This document shows, in pieces, positions 1-9,171 of a DNA stretch of 57,671 bases (the first letter of the stretch is position 1; every line of letters starts with the position of its first letter). Where the stretch lies: assembly GCA_029262005.1 (NCBI GenBank), contig JAJDAG010000137.1:1-57671 (forward strand), given 5' to 3'. The position numbers and the translations under genes were made by a program. The stretch is from Candidatus Zhuqueibacterota bacterium (GTDB taxonomy: Bacteria > Zhuqueibacterota > Zhuqueibacteria > Oceanimicrobiales > Oceanimicrobiaceae). The notes under the pieces were generated by a model. That model was not told the origin of the DNA, made no database searches, and saw only the letters and a list, made by a program, of their open reading frames with translations.

Positions 1-7
1 CTCCTAA

Positions 8-274
8 ATGTTTGAACAGACTTTTAAAAATATAGACGACACGCTCCGGAAAGACGCGGGATGCAGCAGTGAATTAGATTATGTAGAACGAGCCTCCCGG
101 GTGCTGTTTAACCGCATTCCCAAACTTCCCTCGCTGCAAAAAACATCTGTAAAGCCCGGGGTTGAAACGGCGTTTCTCCGGCCATTGGGCGCCCAAACAG
201 GCATTTGCCAGTCAAATGAATGTTCATTGCAGCAAAGGATATCCCGGGTTGTCACTCAGGCGGCGTCTTGTTAG
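8..274 (+). pseudogene. hsdM: Remnant of type I restriction-modification methylase HsdM (N-terminus only)
   Basis: The first ~34 residues (MFEQTFKNIDDTLRKDAG..., then ELDYVE) match the very characteristic N-terminus of HsdM, the N6-adenine methylase subunit of type I restriction systems. After about residue 34 the reading frame stops resembling the family (HsdM continues with a FLKYLDDLE-like stretch; here it reads LFNRIPKLPS) and ends after 88 residues, whereas HsdM has roughly 480-550. No methylase motifs (DPxxGSG, NPPY/F) follow and no hsdS or hsdR lies in the window. I read it as a 5' gene fragment left by deletion or recombination. The resemblance is from memory of the family, and the part beyond residue 34 may be non-coding. 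Confidence 0.55.
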
Positions 275-479
275 CTAAGGTAACTGCTGTTCATTAAAAG
301 GATTCTTCCTGAATGCGATAGGGCGTGAATGATGGGTTGCAGAAGAAGCCTGGTTAGTTTTGCAAATGAGCATAACGGCTGTATAAAATAGTAAGACCAC
401 CGCATTAAGTCTCAACAACCATCAATGAAATAACCAGAATGCTTCAAGGTAAACCATAACTTTACACGGGAGGTAAACA

Positions 480-2597
480 ATGAACAAAAGGCAGTGGTTA
501 TGGCCAGCAATTCAAGCCACGATAGTTGTTAGCATGTTCTTGGTTAAGCAAAGTTATGCGCAGCCGGTTATGTTGTTGAAAAATGTAAATCCCGGAACCG
601 CGTCAAACCCCTTCGGCCTGACTGATGTCAACGGGACATTGTTTTTTTTCGCGGATGACGGCGTTCTTGGTCAAGAGCTGTATAAAACAGGTGGGACGTA
701 CGGTAGTACAATGTTGGTGAAGGATATTAATCCGTCCGGAGCGAGTGTTGGTTTTCAGGCGCCGGTAGCTTTTGATGGAAATTTTATGTTTACGGCTTCG
801 GATGGCGACAACGGTATTGAAATTTGGCGTAGCGCCGGCACGCAGGCCGGCACACAGGCCGGCACACAACTTGTAAAAGATATCAACTCCAATGGCAGTT
901 CCTATCCAACCCAACTAACGGTTTCAGGCAGTTTGCTTTTTTTTCTCGCAGACGATGGTGTCCGGGGTCGTGAGTTATACAGGAGTGACGGCACAGATTT
1001 GGGCACTTACATGGTAAAAGATATCGTTCCAGGCCCGGTCGGTTCAAAAGGGGATTTTTTAATCGATGTCAATGGTACTCTGTTTTTTGCTGCCGATGAT
1101 GGCTTCACCGGACTTGAACTGTGGAAGAGTGATGGCACCTTTAGCGGAACGCAACGTGTGCGGGACATGAATCCGGGACCAGGCGATGGTATGGACGGTT
1201 TTGGGCCGATAGTAAATGCTAATGGCGTGCTTTTTTTTAAGGGAACAGAGGGTTCTAACGGTTTTGAACCGTGGAAAAGCGACGGCACGGAATTCGGTAC
1301 TGTTATGGTAAAGGACATTTATAATGGTCTGAACAGTTCTGCTCCGATTCGAATGACCAATGTGAATGGCACAGTGTATTTCGGTGCAACCACACCGGCG
1401 GAAGGCCGTGAACTGTGGAAAAGTGACGGCACAGCTTCAGGAACCCTATTGGTTAAGGATATTTATCCGGGATTTTTAAGTGGCTTTGATCCGAAAAAAA
1501 CTTATAGCCTGAACAACATACTGTATTTCTCTGCAACAGAACCCGTCGCAGGCTCCGAGCTGTGGCAAAGTGACGGAAGCACTAACGGTACCGTACTTGT
1601 TAAAGATATAAATCCTGGTGCGCCAAGTTCGAGACCGTTACTGCAGCTTGTCCGGCAGGATACCCTTTATTTTTCAGCGCAAACGCAAGATGCCGGCGAG
1701 GAATTATGGCAGACGGACGGGACTTTGGCCGGCACGTTTATGGTGGAAGATATTTGGCCGGGAGTTGGTAATTCATACCCCACAGATATGGCGCTGTCAA
1801 ATAATCTTTTGTATTTTATTGCGCAATCGCCTTCTTTCCTCTACGAAGTTTGGGCAAAAAGGCCGCCTTTAATCGCGACGATAACGCCGAAGAATCCACC
1901 CATTATTTTGCCGGCATCCGGCGGCTCGTTTGAGTTTGATCTTACTATTGAAAACGAGTCCGGCGCGAATGTCGCCTTCAACTACTGGACTTTCGCCAGG
2001 AGAAGCTCGGGCGGCGAGACCGACCCTTTGAAAGGCCCGTTTAATCCGACACTGGCGCCGGGGGCGGTACTCAACAATAGCTTTGAGCAGGTTGTTCCGC
2101 GTGTGGATGCGGACGTCTTCGACTATATTCTGAAAGCAGCAACAGCGGTTATTGGCGGTAAAACCATTGCCAGTGACAAATTTCAGTTCACAGTATCGTT
2201 TTCTGCTGCAAAGGCAGCGGCGCTGAGCGGTGGCGCACAACCGTGGATTTTCAAACAAGGGGAGGAAGTGACCGCAAGTGAACCTGTTGCTGAGATGACA
2301 CGTTTTTCAAATCAACCGGAGAAATTTGCCCTTTCTCAGAATTTTCCGAATCCGTTTAATCCATCAACCACCATAAAATATGATTTATCTGGTGCCGGCA
2401 AGGTCAGAATTGTCATTTATGATGTTCGCGGGCGTAAGATAAAAACGCTGCTTAATGGCTTGCAGTCTTCCGGCTCATATTCCATTGAATGGAATGGAAA
2501 AAATGATCACAATATTCTAGTTGCAAGCGGTTCTTACTTCTATCAAATCGAGGTCGGTGGACACAGCGAAATACGCCGGATGCTATTTTTGAAGTAA
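480..2597 (+). CDS. Secreted ELWxxDGT-repeat protein with C-terminal sorting domain
   Basis: This 705-residue protein starts with a signal peptide (cleavage near SYAQ, residue ~27) behind a strong GGGAGG ribosome site at 468-473. Residues ~45-460 contain eight repeats of the ELWKSDGT...GTxxVKDI type (ELYRSDGT, ELWKSDGT, ELWQTDGT and similar), which are expected to fold as a beta-propeller-like surface domain. A linker domain (~470-600) follows, and then a FlgD-like/type IX-style C-terminal domain beginning near NFPNPFNPSTTI and ending in RRMLFLK. Such tails direct export and cell-surface attachment in FCB-group bacteria. It stands alone, with a hairpin downstream. The ligand or role is unknown. 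One repeat carries a short in-frame expansion (AGTQ three times, 834-869). Confidence 0.9.
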   Translation: MNKRQWLWPAIQATIVVSMFLVKQSYAQPVMLLKNVNPGTASNPFGLTDVNGTLFFFADDGVLGQELYKTGGTYGSTMLVKDINPSGASVGFQAPVAFDGNFMFTASDGDNGIEIWRSAGTQAGTQAGTQLVKDINSNGSSYPTQLTVSGSLLFFLADDGVRGRELYRSDGTDLGTYMVKDIVPGPVGSKGDFLIDVNGTLFFAADDGFTGLELWKSDGTFSGTQRVRDMNPGPGDGMDGFGPIVNANGVLFFKGTEGSNGFEPWKSDGTEFGTVMVKDIYNGLNSSAPIRMTNVNGTVYFGATTPAEGRELWKSDGTASGTLLVKDIYPGFLSGFDPKKTYSLNNILYFSATEPVAGSELWQSDGSTNGTVLVKDINPGAPSSRPLLQLVRQDTLYFSAQTQDAGEELWQTDGTLAGTFMVEDIWPGVGNSYPTDMALSNNLLYFIAQSPSFLYEVWAKRPPLIATITPKNPPIILPASGGSFEFDLTIENESGANVAFNYWTFARRSSGGETDPLKGPFNPTLAPGAVLNNSFEQVVPRVDADVFDYILKAATAVIGGKTIASDKFQFTVSFSAAKAAALSGGAQPWIFKQGEEVTASEPVAEMTRFSNQPEKFALSQNFPNPFNPSTTIKYDLSGAGKVRIVIYDVRGRKIKTLLNGLQSSGSYSIEWNGKNDHNILVASGSYFYQIEVGGHSEIRRMLFLK

Positions 2598-2606
2598 GCA
2601 GGCACA

Positions 2607-2630
2607 TTGGGCTCGTCTTCTTGAACCCAA
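2607..2630 (+). terminator. Possible terminator hairpin after the ELWxxDGT gene
   Basis: TTGGGCTC and GAACCCAA pair at 7 of 8 positions around an 8-base loop, 10 bases after the stop codon. There is no clear T-run, so termination is only plausible. Confidence 0.35.
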
Positions 2631-2734
2631 CAGTTTATTAAAATGAACGAAAGAAATGCATATTGTTTTTATTGAGAAAATAGCCGGCTAACAAAGCTTT
2701 GCAGTGGATAAATATCGCTCCGTGTAAATCATAT

Positions 2735-2782
2735 TGGCTCAGACGGCGATGCCAACTGCCAAAGGCATCACCGCTGAGCCAA
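2735..2782. repeat. Large imperfect inverted repeat between convergent genes
   Basis: TTGGCTCAG at 2735-2743 pairs exactly with CTGAGCCAA at 2774-2782, and the inner arms (GCGATGCC / GGCATCACC) also pair with few mismatches. This gives a stem of about 20 bp. It lies between the convergent ELWxxDGT and catalase genes. It may act as a bidirectional terminator or be a relic of a small palindromic element. Confidence 0.4.
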
Positions 2783-2881
2783 AGCTTCCAGGAACTGATT
2801 GCAAAAGAGAGAGCCAATAATCGAAGCGGATGCTTCTACATCCCTGGTTTTGGATTTGGCCGGGTTTGGATGTTACCTGTT

Positions 2882-4399
2882 CTAGCCTTTGTAAACGCCT
2901 TCTGCAGTGGCCTCATTGAGCTTATCGAGTGACAGGTTCGCCCACTCTTTGATTGCGCCTGGGGTCAGACCAAGACCTTTGGCCACGCCGTTTGCATATT
3001 CCGGATCGGCATTATAGAAGTGGGCTAACTGGCGAATCTTGATGCGCTCGGGCACCCCTTGCATCGCAGCGACAATGTTGCCAAAGAGTTGCTGCTTTTG
3101 GCCGTCGTTCATAAGACGAAAAAGATTGCCTGGCTGCGTGGTGTCGTCATTTCCCTCGCGGTGATTGTAACGGTCGGCATCTCCTGAGATTTTTAGCGGC
3201 GGTTCAAGGTATGCAGGGTCTTCTTTGGGGCCCGCCATACTGTTCGGCTCATAATTCACTGCGCCGCCGAAGTTGCCATCAAAACGCATGTTGCCGTCGC
3301 GGTGGTAGGTGTGAACCGGGCACTGAGGTTTGTTTACGGGCAGGTCCGCGTAGTTTACGCCAATTCTATAGCGGTGGGCATCGGCATAGGACATGATCCG
3401 CGCTTGCAATACTTTGTCAGGAGAGAAACTGATTCCCGGAACAATGTTAGATGGCTCAAAAGAGGCCTGTTCAATTTCAGCAAAATAATTCTCCGGATTG
3501 CGATTCAGCTCAAGGATGCCCACTTCGATCAACGGATAATCTGCATGCGACCAAACCTTGGTGAGGTCAAATGGATTGACGTGGTAGGTTTCGGCATCTT
3601 TCTCCGGCATAATCTGAACACAAAAACGCCACTTCGGAAAATCACCGCGCTCGATGGCCTCAAACAAGTCGCGTTGTGAGCTTTCACGATCTTGTCCGAC
3701 GACTTTAGCCGCTTCCTCATTGGTCCAAGTCTTAATTCCCTGCATGTTCTTGAAGTGGAATTTAACCCAGAAGCGTTCATTTTCAGCGTTAATGAAGCTG
3801 TAGGTGTGACTACCATAGCCGTTGACAAAGCGGTAGCCCTGCGGCAACCCGCGGTCACTAAACAGAATGGTTACCTGGTGCAGGCTTTCCGGCGAAAGAG
3901 ACCAGAAGTCCCACATCATGGTGTTCGAACGCATGTTGGTTTTGGGGTCACGTTTTTGCGTGTGGATGAAATCACCGAACTTGTATGGGTCGCGAATGAA
4001 GAAAACCGGCGTGTTGTTTCCGACCAAGTCCCAGTTGCCCTCCTCGGTGTAAAATTTCAACGCAAACCCGCGGACATCACGCTCGGCATCGGCGGCGCCG
4101 CGTTCGCCGGCAACGGTTGAAAAACGAAGCAGTGTGTCGGTTTTTTTGCCGATTTCCGAAAAAGGCTTGGCCCTGGTATACTTGGTGATGTCATTCGTGA
4201 CCGTTAAAGTGCCGAAAGCGCCGGAACCCTTGGCGTGAACAACTCGCTCCGGCACGCGCTCCCGGTTGAAGGTGGCCATTTTTTCCAACAGTTGATAATC
4301 TTGCATGAGTAGCGGCCCACGTGCGCCCGCAGTTAGCGAATTTTGATTATCGCCAACAGGGTTGCCGTGAGCTGTGGTTAAGGTTTTCTTTTTGCTCAT
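2882..4399 (-). CDS. katA: Monofunctional haem catalase
   Basis: A 505-residue clade-3-size catalase that decomposes hydrogen peroxide to water and oxygen in the cytoplasm. The distal catalytic His55 lies in [10 protein letters not shown], the distal Asn is in [12 protein letters not shown] (about residue 128), and the proximal haem ligand is Tyr338 in [13 protein letters not shown], preceded by Arg334. The N-terminus lacks a signal peptide. An AGGAAG ribosome site precedes the ATG on the minus strand. The gene is transcribed divergently from oxyR with a 274-bp shared promoter region carrying an OxyR-like operator, so peroxide induction by OxyR is the likely control. Length and all active-site residues are normal, so it should be active. 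Confidence 0.97.
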   Translation of the reverse strand: MSKKKTLTTAHGNPVGDNQNSLTAGARGPLLMQDYQLLEKMATFNRERVPERVVHAKGSGAFGTLTVTNDITKYTRAKPFSEIGKKTDTLLRFSTVAGERGAADAERDVRGFALKFYTEEGNWDLVGNNTPVFFIRDPYKFGDFIHTQKRDPKTNMRSNTMMWDFWSLSPESLHQVTILFSDRGLPQGYRFVNGYGSHTYSFINAENERFWVKFHFKNMQGIKTWTNEEAAKVVGQDRESSQRDLFEAIERGDFPKWRFCVQIMPEKDAETYHVNPFDLTKVWSHADYPLIEVGILELNRNPENYFAEIEQASFEPSNIVPGISFSPDKVLQARIMSYADAHRYRIGVNYADLPVNKPQCPVHTYHRDGNMRFDGNFGGAVNYEPNSMAGPKEDPAYLEPPLKISGDADRYNHREGNDDTTQPGNLFRLMNDGQKQQLFGNIVAAMQGVPERIKIRQLAHFYNADPEYANGVAKGLGLTPGAIKEWANLSLDKLNEATAEGVYKG

Positions 4400-4484
4400 G
4401 ATCTCAACTTCCTTTCTTTTGGGTTTAGCCTGCCATTGTTTTTGATTGTATTTATCAGATACAATTATTATTCTCTGAAATCAA

Positions 4485-4520
4485 ATAGATAGTTTTTATA
4501 GAACGATAGATTTTATCTAT
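4485..4520. promoter_or_regulatory. Candidate OxyR operator between katA and oxyR
   Basis: Four tetranucleotides match the OxyR pattern ATAG-N7-CTAT-N7-ATAG-N7-CTAT with two deviations: ATAG at 4485, TTAT (instead of CTAT) at 4496, a 6-base instead of 7-base gap, ATAG at 4506 and CTAT at 4517. The right half (ATAG-N7-CTAT) is exact. The position, 86 bp upstream of the katA start codon and 154 bp upstream of oxyR, suits control of both genes. Confidence 0.6.
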
Positions 4521-4551
4521 ATGGTGCCTGACCGAAAACTTGAATGATTCT

Positions 4552-4628
4552 GTCATTCCGGTTTTCTTTGATGCCGTAATTTCATAATTAATGCAGGAGA
4601 TTCCCATACGAATGCTCGCGGGAATGAC
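4552..4628. repeat. Small inverted-repeat element in the oxyR upstream region
   Basis: GTCATTCC at 4552-4559 and GGAATGAC at 4621-4628 form terminal inverted repeats of a 77-bp segment. Termini of this kind are common in dispersed palindromic intergenic elements. Related termini bound another element at 56026-56175. Confidence 0.4.
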
Positions 4629-4673
4629 TTTGCGGGCGTGTTTTCGTTCAAACACTAAACAGGTTGTTGTGCT

Positions 4674-5612
4674 ATGACTATTCTGCAATTCAAATACATT
4701 GTCGCTGTTGATACGTATAGAAATTTTGCTGTCGCTGCCAGGGAGTGCTTCATCACTCAACCGACGTTAAGTATGCAGATACAAAAGTTGGAGGAAGAGT
4801 TAGGTGTCATCATATTTGACCGCAGTAAAAAACCGGTACTGCCGACCCCTATTGGTGAAAAAATCATCAAACAAGCAAGAGTAAACCTAAGTGAATTCAA
4901 TAAGATAGATGAGATCATCAAGGAGCAGAAAAACGAGATAAGCGGTGAATTGAAAATCGGTATTATACCTACCCTGGCGCCCTATCTTCTACCGCTTTTT
5001 ATTACGAAATTCCTGGATAAGTATCCGGAGATACAGTTGGTAATTGAAGAACTTCTGTCGCAGCAAATTCTTGAAAAAATTAGTCAGGACCGTTTGGATT
5101 TCGCAATACTTGTCACGCCGACAAAAGACAAGCGCGTGATTGAAATCCCGTTATTCTATGAATCGTTTTTTGCATATTTGTCAGAAAATCACCCGCTATC
5201 GGAGCGCCCTATTCTTGATTTGCACGATTTAGACTTAAGTGAAATGCTTCTCCTGAGTGATGGGCACTGCTTCAGAAATCAAGTGGTCAACATTTGTCCC
5301 AAACAGGAGGGAATGCTGCAAAAATCGCGCATGCAATTTGAGAGCGGCAGCCTCGAAACGCTCATGAGGATAGTTGAAAATCATTACGGATACACGCTGT
5401 TGCCCGAGTTGGCGACGTTAAACCTGGGCAAGCGCCGGAGACGACTTATAAAGACTTTTCATGAGCCGAAGCCGGTTAGAGAAGTCAGTCTTGTTATTCG
5501 CAGGAGTTACTTGAAAAAACAACTCATAGAATTGTTCAGGAAAGAGTTACTCACCAATATTCCGGCATCTTTGCGGGATAACTCCGGGGAGAACCTTATT
5601 GAATGGACTTGA
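4674..5612 (+). CDS. oxyR: LysR-family hydrogen-peroxide sensor OxyR
   Basis: A 312-residue LysR-type regulator. The N-terminal winged helix (residues 1-60) includes AARECFITQPTLSMQIQKLE, followed by a linker helix and a periplasmic-binding-protein-fold effector domain. Two cysteines, Cys199 in LLSDGHCFRNQ and Cys208 in VVNICPKQ, fall at exactly the residue numbers of the redox pair of E. coli OxyR. Peroxide sensing by disulfide formation is therefore expected. The gene is divergent from katA, its likely target. Start: ATG at 4674, the first in frame that gives the full helix-turn-helix; the ribosome site is weak. No frame or length anomalies are seen. Confidence 0.95.
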   Translation: MTILQFKYIVAVDTYRNFAVAARECFITQPTLSMQIQKLEEELGVIIFDRSKKPVLPTPIGEKIIKQARVNLSEFNKIDEIIKEQKNEISGELKIGIIPTLAPYLLPLFITKFLDKYPEIQLVIEELLSQQILEKISQDRLDFAILVTPTKDKRVIEIPLFYESFFAYLSENHPLSERPILDLHDLDLSEMLLLSDGHCFRNQVVNICPKQEGMLQKSRMQFESGSLETLMRIVENHYGYTLLPELATLNLGKRRRRLIKTFHEPKPVREVSLVIRRSYLKKQLIELFRKELLTNIPASLRDNSGENLIEWT

Positions 5613-5962
5613 AAGTCGATTCTGTGTTTAACCGGTCGTTTTTTGTATCCCTGGCAGAAGTAAATAATACCGAATAAAGCACTCCAGAGGATGCAGACAA
5701 GCTGCTTTGTTCAGCTTATGCAGGATGAAAATTCATCATTTTTTGAAATTTTGTAATCCGGCGTTTGTGAAGTTTGCATTTTCCACTTGCATTGACCCGT
5801 CTTCTTTCTTACATTTCGTTAACTCTTCAGGCTGTGTTTCAGCCACACAGAAACCTCATGTACGATGAGATAATTTGAGAGTCCGGAAGATGGCTGAGGT
5901 GTCACACTTTTCCGGGATATTACCATCCTTACTTCACACTGAAAACGGAATATTTTTTAATT
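5613..5962. other. Intergenic stretch, no gene seen
   Basis: About 350 bases between oxyR and the aminotransferase gene. I see no convincing ORF, RNA gene or strong hairpin. It presumably holds the promoter of the downstream gene, but no clear -35/-10 pair stands out. Confidence 0.5.
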
Positions 5963-7453
5963 ATGGGTTTTGCTGAATCCGGCAACGATCAACTGGAACG
6001 TTACTTTGAGCCGTTCCGAAAGAATGCAATTGGCCATGACCAGAGCTTTGAGTCTGCCTATGGCACCAGGAAAATAATTTATGCAGACTGGACTGCGAGT
6101 GGCCGCTTGTATGGCCCAATCGAGAAGAAAATAGCCAATGAGCTGGGGCCTTTCGTGGGTAACACACATACGGAAACCACGGTTACAGGCACTTCTATGA
6201 CCCGGGCTTATCATACCGCTCATGAAATTATCAAAAAGCATGTTCATGCCGCAGAAAACGATGTAATTATTACGGCAGGCGCAGGGATGACAGGCGCTGT
6301 GAGTAAGTTGCAACGTATTTTGGGCATCAAGCTGCCTGAAAGACTTGAGCAATTTATTGAGATTCCCGACTCAGAGCGACCGGTTGTTTTTGTGACGCAC
6401 ATGGAACATCATTCCAACCATACATCGTGGTTGGAGACCATTGCCGATGTCGAATGCATTCTTCCAGATGAAAAGGGACTCATTGATCTGAATAATCTGG
6501 AAACACTTCTCAAGAAATATCGCAACCGAGACACCAAAATTGCTTCAGTTACTGCCTGCTCAAACGTAACCGGCATTCAAACCCGTTATCGTGGGGTAGC
6601 AAAACTGATGCATACCCACGGTGGCTTTTGTTTTGTAGATTTTGCCTGTTCAGCCCCTTATGTAGAAATTGACATGCACCCGGCAGATCCTTTAGAAAAG
6701 CTGGATGCAATCTATTTTTCACCACACAAGTTTCTCGGCGGCCCGGGCTCTTCCGGCGTTTTAATCTTTAATTCAAGCCTCTATCACAATCGCGTACCTG
6801 ATCAACCGGGCGGCGGCACCGTGACCTGGACGAACCCATGGGGCAAACATCATTATTTCGATGACATCGAAGTGCGGGAAGATGGTGGCACTCCGGCTTT
6901 TCTCCAAAGCATCAGAGCTGCGTTGTGCATAAAGCTTAAGGAGGAAATGGGGGTAGAGAAGATGATGCAGAGAGAAGAGGAAATGGTCCCGTTTCTGCTG
7001 GGTGAACTTAAAAAAATAGACGGATTGCATATTCTGGCCGAAAATGCTGAAAAGCGTCTCGGCGTTATTTCATTTTATATTGATGATCTGCACTATAATT
7101 TGGCCGTCAAACTGCTCAATGATCATTTCGGCATTCAGGTGCGTGGCGGATGTTCGTGTGCAGGCACCTACGGTCATTATCTTCTGCACATTTCAAAACA
7201 GGTGTCTAATAAAATAACCGGTAAGATTGACGAGGGTGACCTTTCAGCAAAGCCGGGCTGGTTGCGGCTTTCTATCCATCCGATCATGACAGATGACGAA
7301 CTCAGGCAAATCATAAACGGTATTCAACAGTTGGTGAAAAATCATAAAAAGTGGGCTGAGGATTATCGCTACGATCCGCATTCAAACGAATTCACCAATG
7401 TGAATGAACGCAACAGCATTGAAGAGCAAATGGTTGCGGAGTGGTTTAAATGA
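5963..7453 (+). CDS. Class-V PLP-dependent aminotransferase, cysteine-desulfurase-like
   Basis: A 496-residue fold-type I PLP enzyme of the aminotransferase class V / cysteine desulfurase superfamily. The Schiff-base lysine is Lys256 in YFSPHKFLGG, Asp226 (CFVDFACSAPY) should bind the pyridine nitrogen, and a His in THMEHHSN should stack on the ring. A CSC motif with Cys397 and Cys399 lies in GGCSCAGTYGHYLL, near where desulfurases carry their catalytic loop cysteine, but the surrounding sequence differs from IscS/SufS. It could therefore mobilise sulfur, or act on another amino acid. It precedes the kinase/regulator pair by ~200 bp and is the same strand. The ribosome site before ATG 5963 is weak. 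Substrate is not deducible. Confidence 0.85.
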   Translation: MGFAESGNDQLERYFEPFRKNAIGHDQSFESAYGTRKIIYADWTASGRLYGPIEKKIANELGPFVGNTHTETTVTGTSMTRAYHTAHEIIKKHVHAAENDVIITAGAGMTGAVSKLQRILGIKLPERLEQFIEIPDSERPVVFVTHMEHHSNHTSWLETIADVECILPDEKGLIDLNNLETLLKKYRNRDTKIASVTACSNVTGIQTRYRGVAKLMHTHGGFCFVDFACSAPYVEIDMHPADPLEKLDAIYFSPHKFLGGPGSSGVLIFNSSLYHNRVPDQPGGGTVTWTNPWGKHHYFDDIEVREDGGTPAFLQSIRAALCIKLKEEMGVEKMMQREEEMVPFLLGELKKIDGLHILAENAEKRLGVISFYIDDLHYNLAVKLLNDHFGIQVRGGCSCAGTYGHYLLHISKQVSNKITGKIDEGDLSAKPGWLRLSIHPIMTDDELRQIINGIQQLVKNHKKWAEDYRYDPHSNEFTNVNERNSIEEQMVAEWFK

Positions 7454-7650
7454 GGCCGGCCTGGAGATGAATCCGATTTTGTCATGGAGGAACTGCTGGC
7501 TTCAAAGCTAAATGAAAGGTGAAAGATGACCTGCAATTTAACAGGAGCCCACTCAATTACTTTACCAAAATAGTTTTGTGCACCCATTAGTATTGGGTTG
7601 TTCCGGATGAATTCGTAGAATCCAAATCCTTCACAAAAGAGGATTGTTTG

Positions 7651-9171
7651 ATGTTCCTGAAACGAACCGGTCTCAAGTACAAATTTATGGGGCTGTCAAT
7701 TGGCCTCATCGTTCTTTCCGCTGTCTCCGGCAGTGTTGCATTACACCACCTCATTACACTCAATCAGAATTATTCTTTTTTTTACGTTCTGACAATCGCA
7801 CTTGTTTTCACAACGATAGGCGTGTTGTCGGTTTTGCTAGTCAGTAAGCTGATGGTTCAGCCGGTAATTACCCTGACAAAGAAAATCCAGGATGTCGAGA
7901 ATGGCAGCCTGGAAGTGCGCATGGATGACTGCAGGTCGGGCGCTCGCCTTGATGAAATGGATAGGTTGTTTGATGGCTTTGAGCACATGGTGCAGCATTT
8001 ACGAGGTAACATTGCTGCTTTAACGAAGTCAAAGGAAGAAGCCGAAGCGTATTCTGTTGATTTGACTGAAAGCAGGAATAAGCTGGAAGCCATTTTTAAC
8101 GGCATGTCCGACGGCATTATGATCATTGATGAAGATTTTCGCGTAGTTAGCGCCAACCCGGTAATTGAAAAAATTATGGGGCGTGAGCTTGCTGAAATCC
8201 AGGGTCAGCAGTGTTATGAAATGTGCAACGGCACTTCGCAACGATGCAGTTATTGCAAGGCAGATGTCGTTTTACAGAAAGGCGAACACCTTACGTCTTA
8301 TTGCACGAAAACTGTGGAAGGTATGGGAGAGAGAGTCTTCGAAATTCATGATTTCCCTTTGTACGGCGAAAGTGGTGAGATTGATCGCATTATTGAATAT
8401 GTGAAAGATGTGACGGATGCAGTTAAAATGCAGCAGCGTCTGGAGAGTTCTAACCGGTTGGCTGCCATCGGCGAAATGGCCGCAAAGGTCGCGCATGAAG
8501 TTCGTAATCCATTAAACGCCATTCAGGGAGCGGCACATTACCTGCGGAAAACCAGCAGTGAGGATTCCGATGGCTACTTGCGGCTCATAGAGGAGCAAGT
8601 GGAGCGGGTTAACAAGGTGGCTACGAATATGCTGGTTTTGTCGAAGCCGCTACAAGCTGTTTTATATCTCGGCCGACTGGAGGATGTTGTGGACAGAACG
8701 CTTGTCATCGCTCAGTCTCAGTTGAAAGAAAAGAACATTCAGGTCACAAAGAAATTCGCTCCGGGTTTGCCAGGCATACCACTGGATACAGCCCAGATGG
8801 AGCGGGCCTGTCTTAATCTGATTCTGAATGCGGCGGACGCCATGCAGCCGGCCGGGCAATTACAGATTTCCATCGCTGCAAACGGCAATGGAAAGAATGG
8901 AGCGAGTGGGGAGCACGAAACCCTGCAGATGCTTTTACGGGACGATGGCTCCGGCATTCCGGAGGGCAACCACAGCGAACTGTTCGAGCCGTTTTACACC
9001 ACAAAAACGAAGGGGACCGGCCTGGGCCTGACCATAGTTAAAAAGATAATCGACAATCATAACGGCAGCATTGAAATTCACAGTCAACCGGGCAAAGGCA
9101 CTGAAATTGCCTTGAACTTACCATTGAATATCACCAAGCATGAAACGAAGATACAGGATTTTAGCAGTTGA
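7651..9171 (+). CDS. Membrane histidine kinase with cysteine-cluster PAS domain
   Basis: A 506-residue sensor kinase. Two membrane helices (about 14-34 and 43-66) enclose only a short external loop and are followed by HAMP (~67-120). A PAS domain (~140-255) holds Cys188, Cys192, Cys199 and Cys202, then HisKA with phospho-acceptor His282 (VAHEVRNPLN) and a HATPase domain with the N-box (LNLILNAADAM), DDGSGIP and GTGLGL. The four PAS cysteines could bind a metal centre or act as a redox switch; that is inference. ATG 7651 is preferred over TTG 7648 because AGAGG at 7638-7642 is better spaced. The 3' end overlaps the response-regulator gene by 32 bp, so the two form a pair. Confidence 0.93.
   Translation: MFLKRTGLKYKFMGLSIGLIVLSAVSGSVALHHLITLNQNYSFFYVLTIALVFTTIGVLSVLLVSKLMVQPVITLTKKIQDVENGSLEVRMDDCRSGARLDEMDRLFDGFEHMVQHLRGNIAALTKSKEEAEAYSVDLTESRNKLEAIFNGMSDGIMIIDEDFRVVSANPVIEKIMGRELAEIQGQQCYEMCNGTSQRCSYCKADVVLQKGEHLTSYCTKTVEGMGERVFEIHDFPLYGESGEIDRIIEYVKDVTDAVKMQQRLESSNRLAAIGEMAAKVAHEVRNPLNAIQGAAHYLRKTSSEDSDGYLRLIEEQVERVNKVATNMLVLSKPLQAVLYLGRLEDVVDRTLVIAQSQLKEKNIQVTKKFAPGLPGIPLDTAQMERACLNLILNAADAMQPAGQLQISIAANGNGKNGASGEHETLQMLLRDDGSGIPEGNHSELFEPFYTTKTKGTGLGLTIVKKIIDNHNGSIEIHSQPGKGTEIALNLPLNITKHETKIQDFSS

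Noticed and set aside
2699-2932. ORF between the ELWxxDGT and catalase genes
   Set aside because: Runs through the inverted repeat at 2735-2782 and into the catalase gene; no ribosome site.
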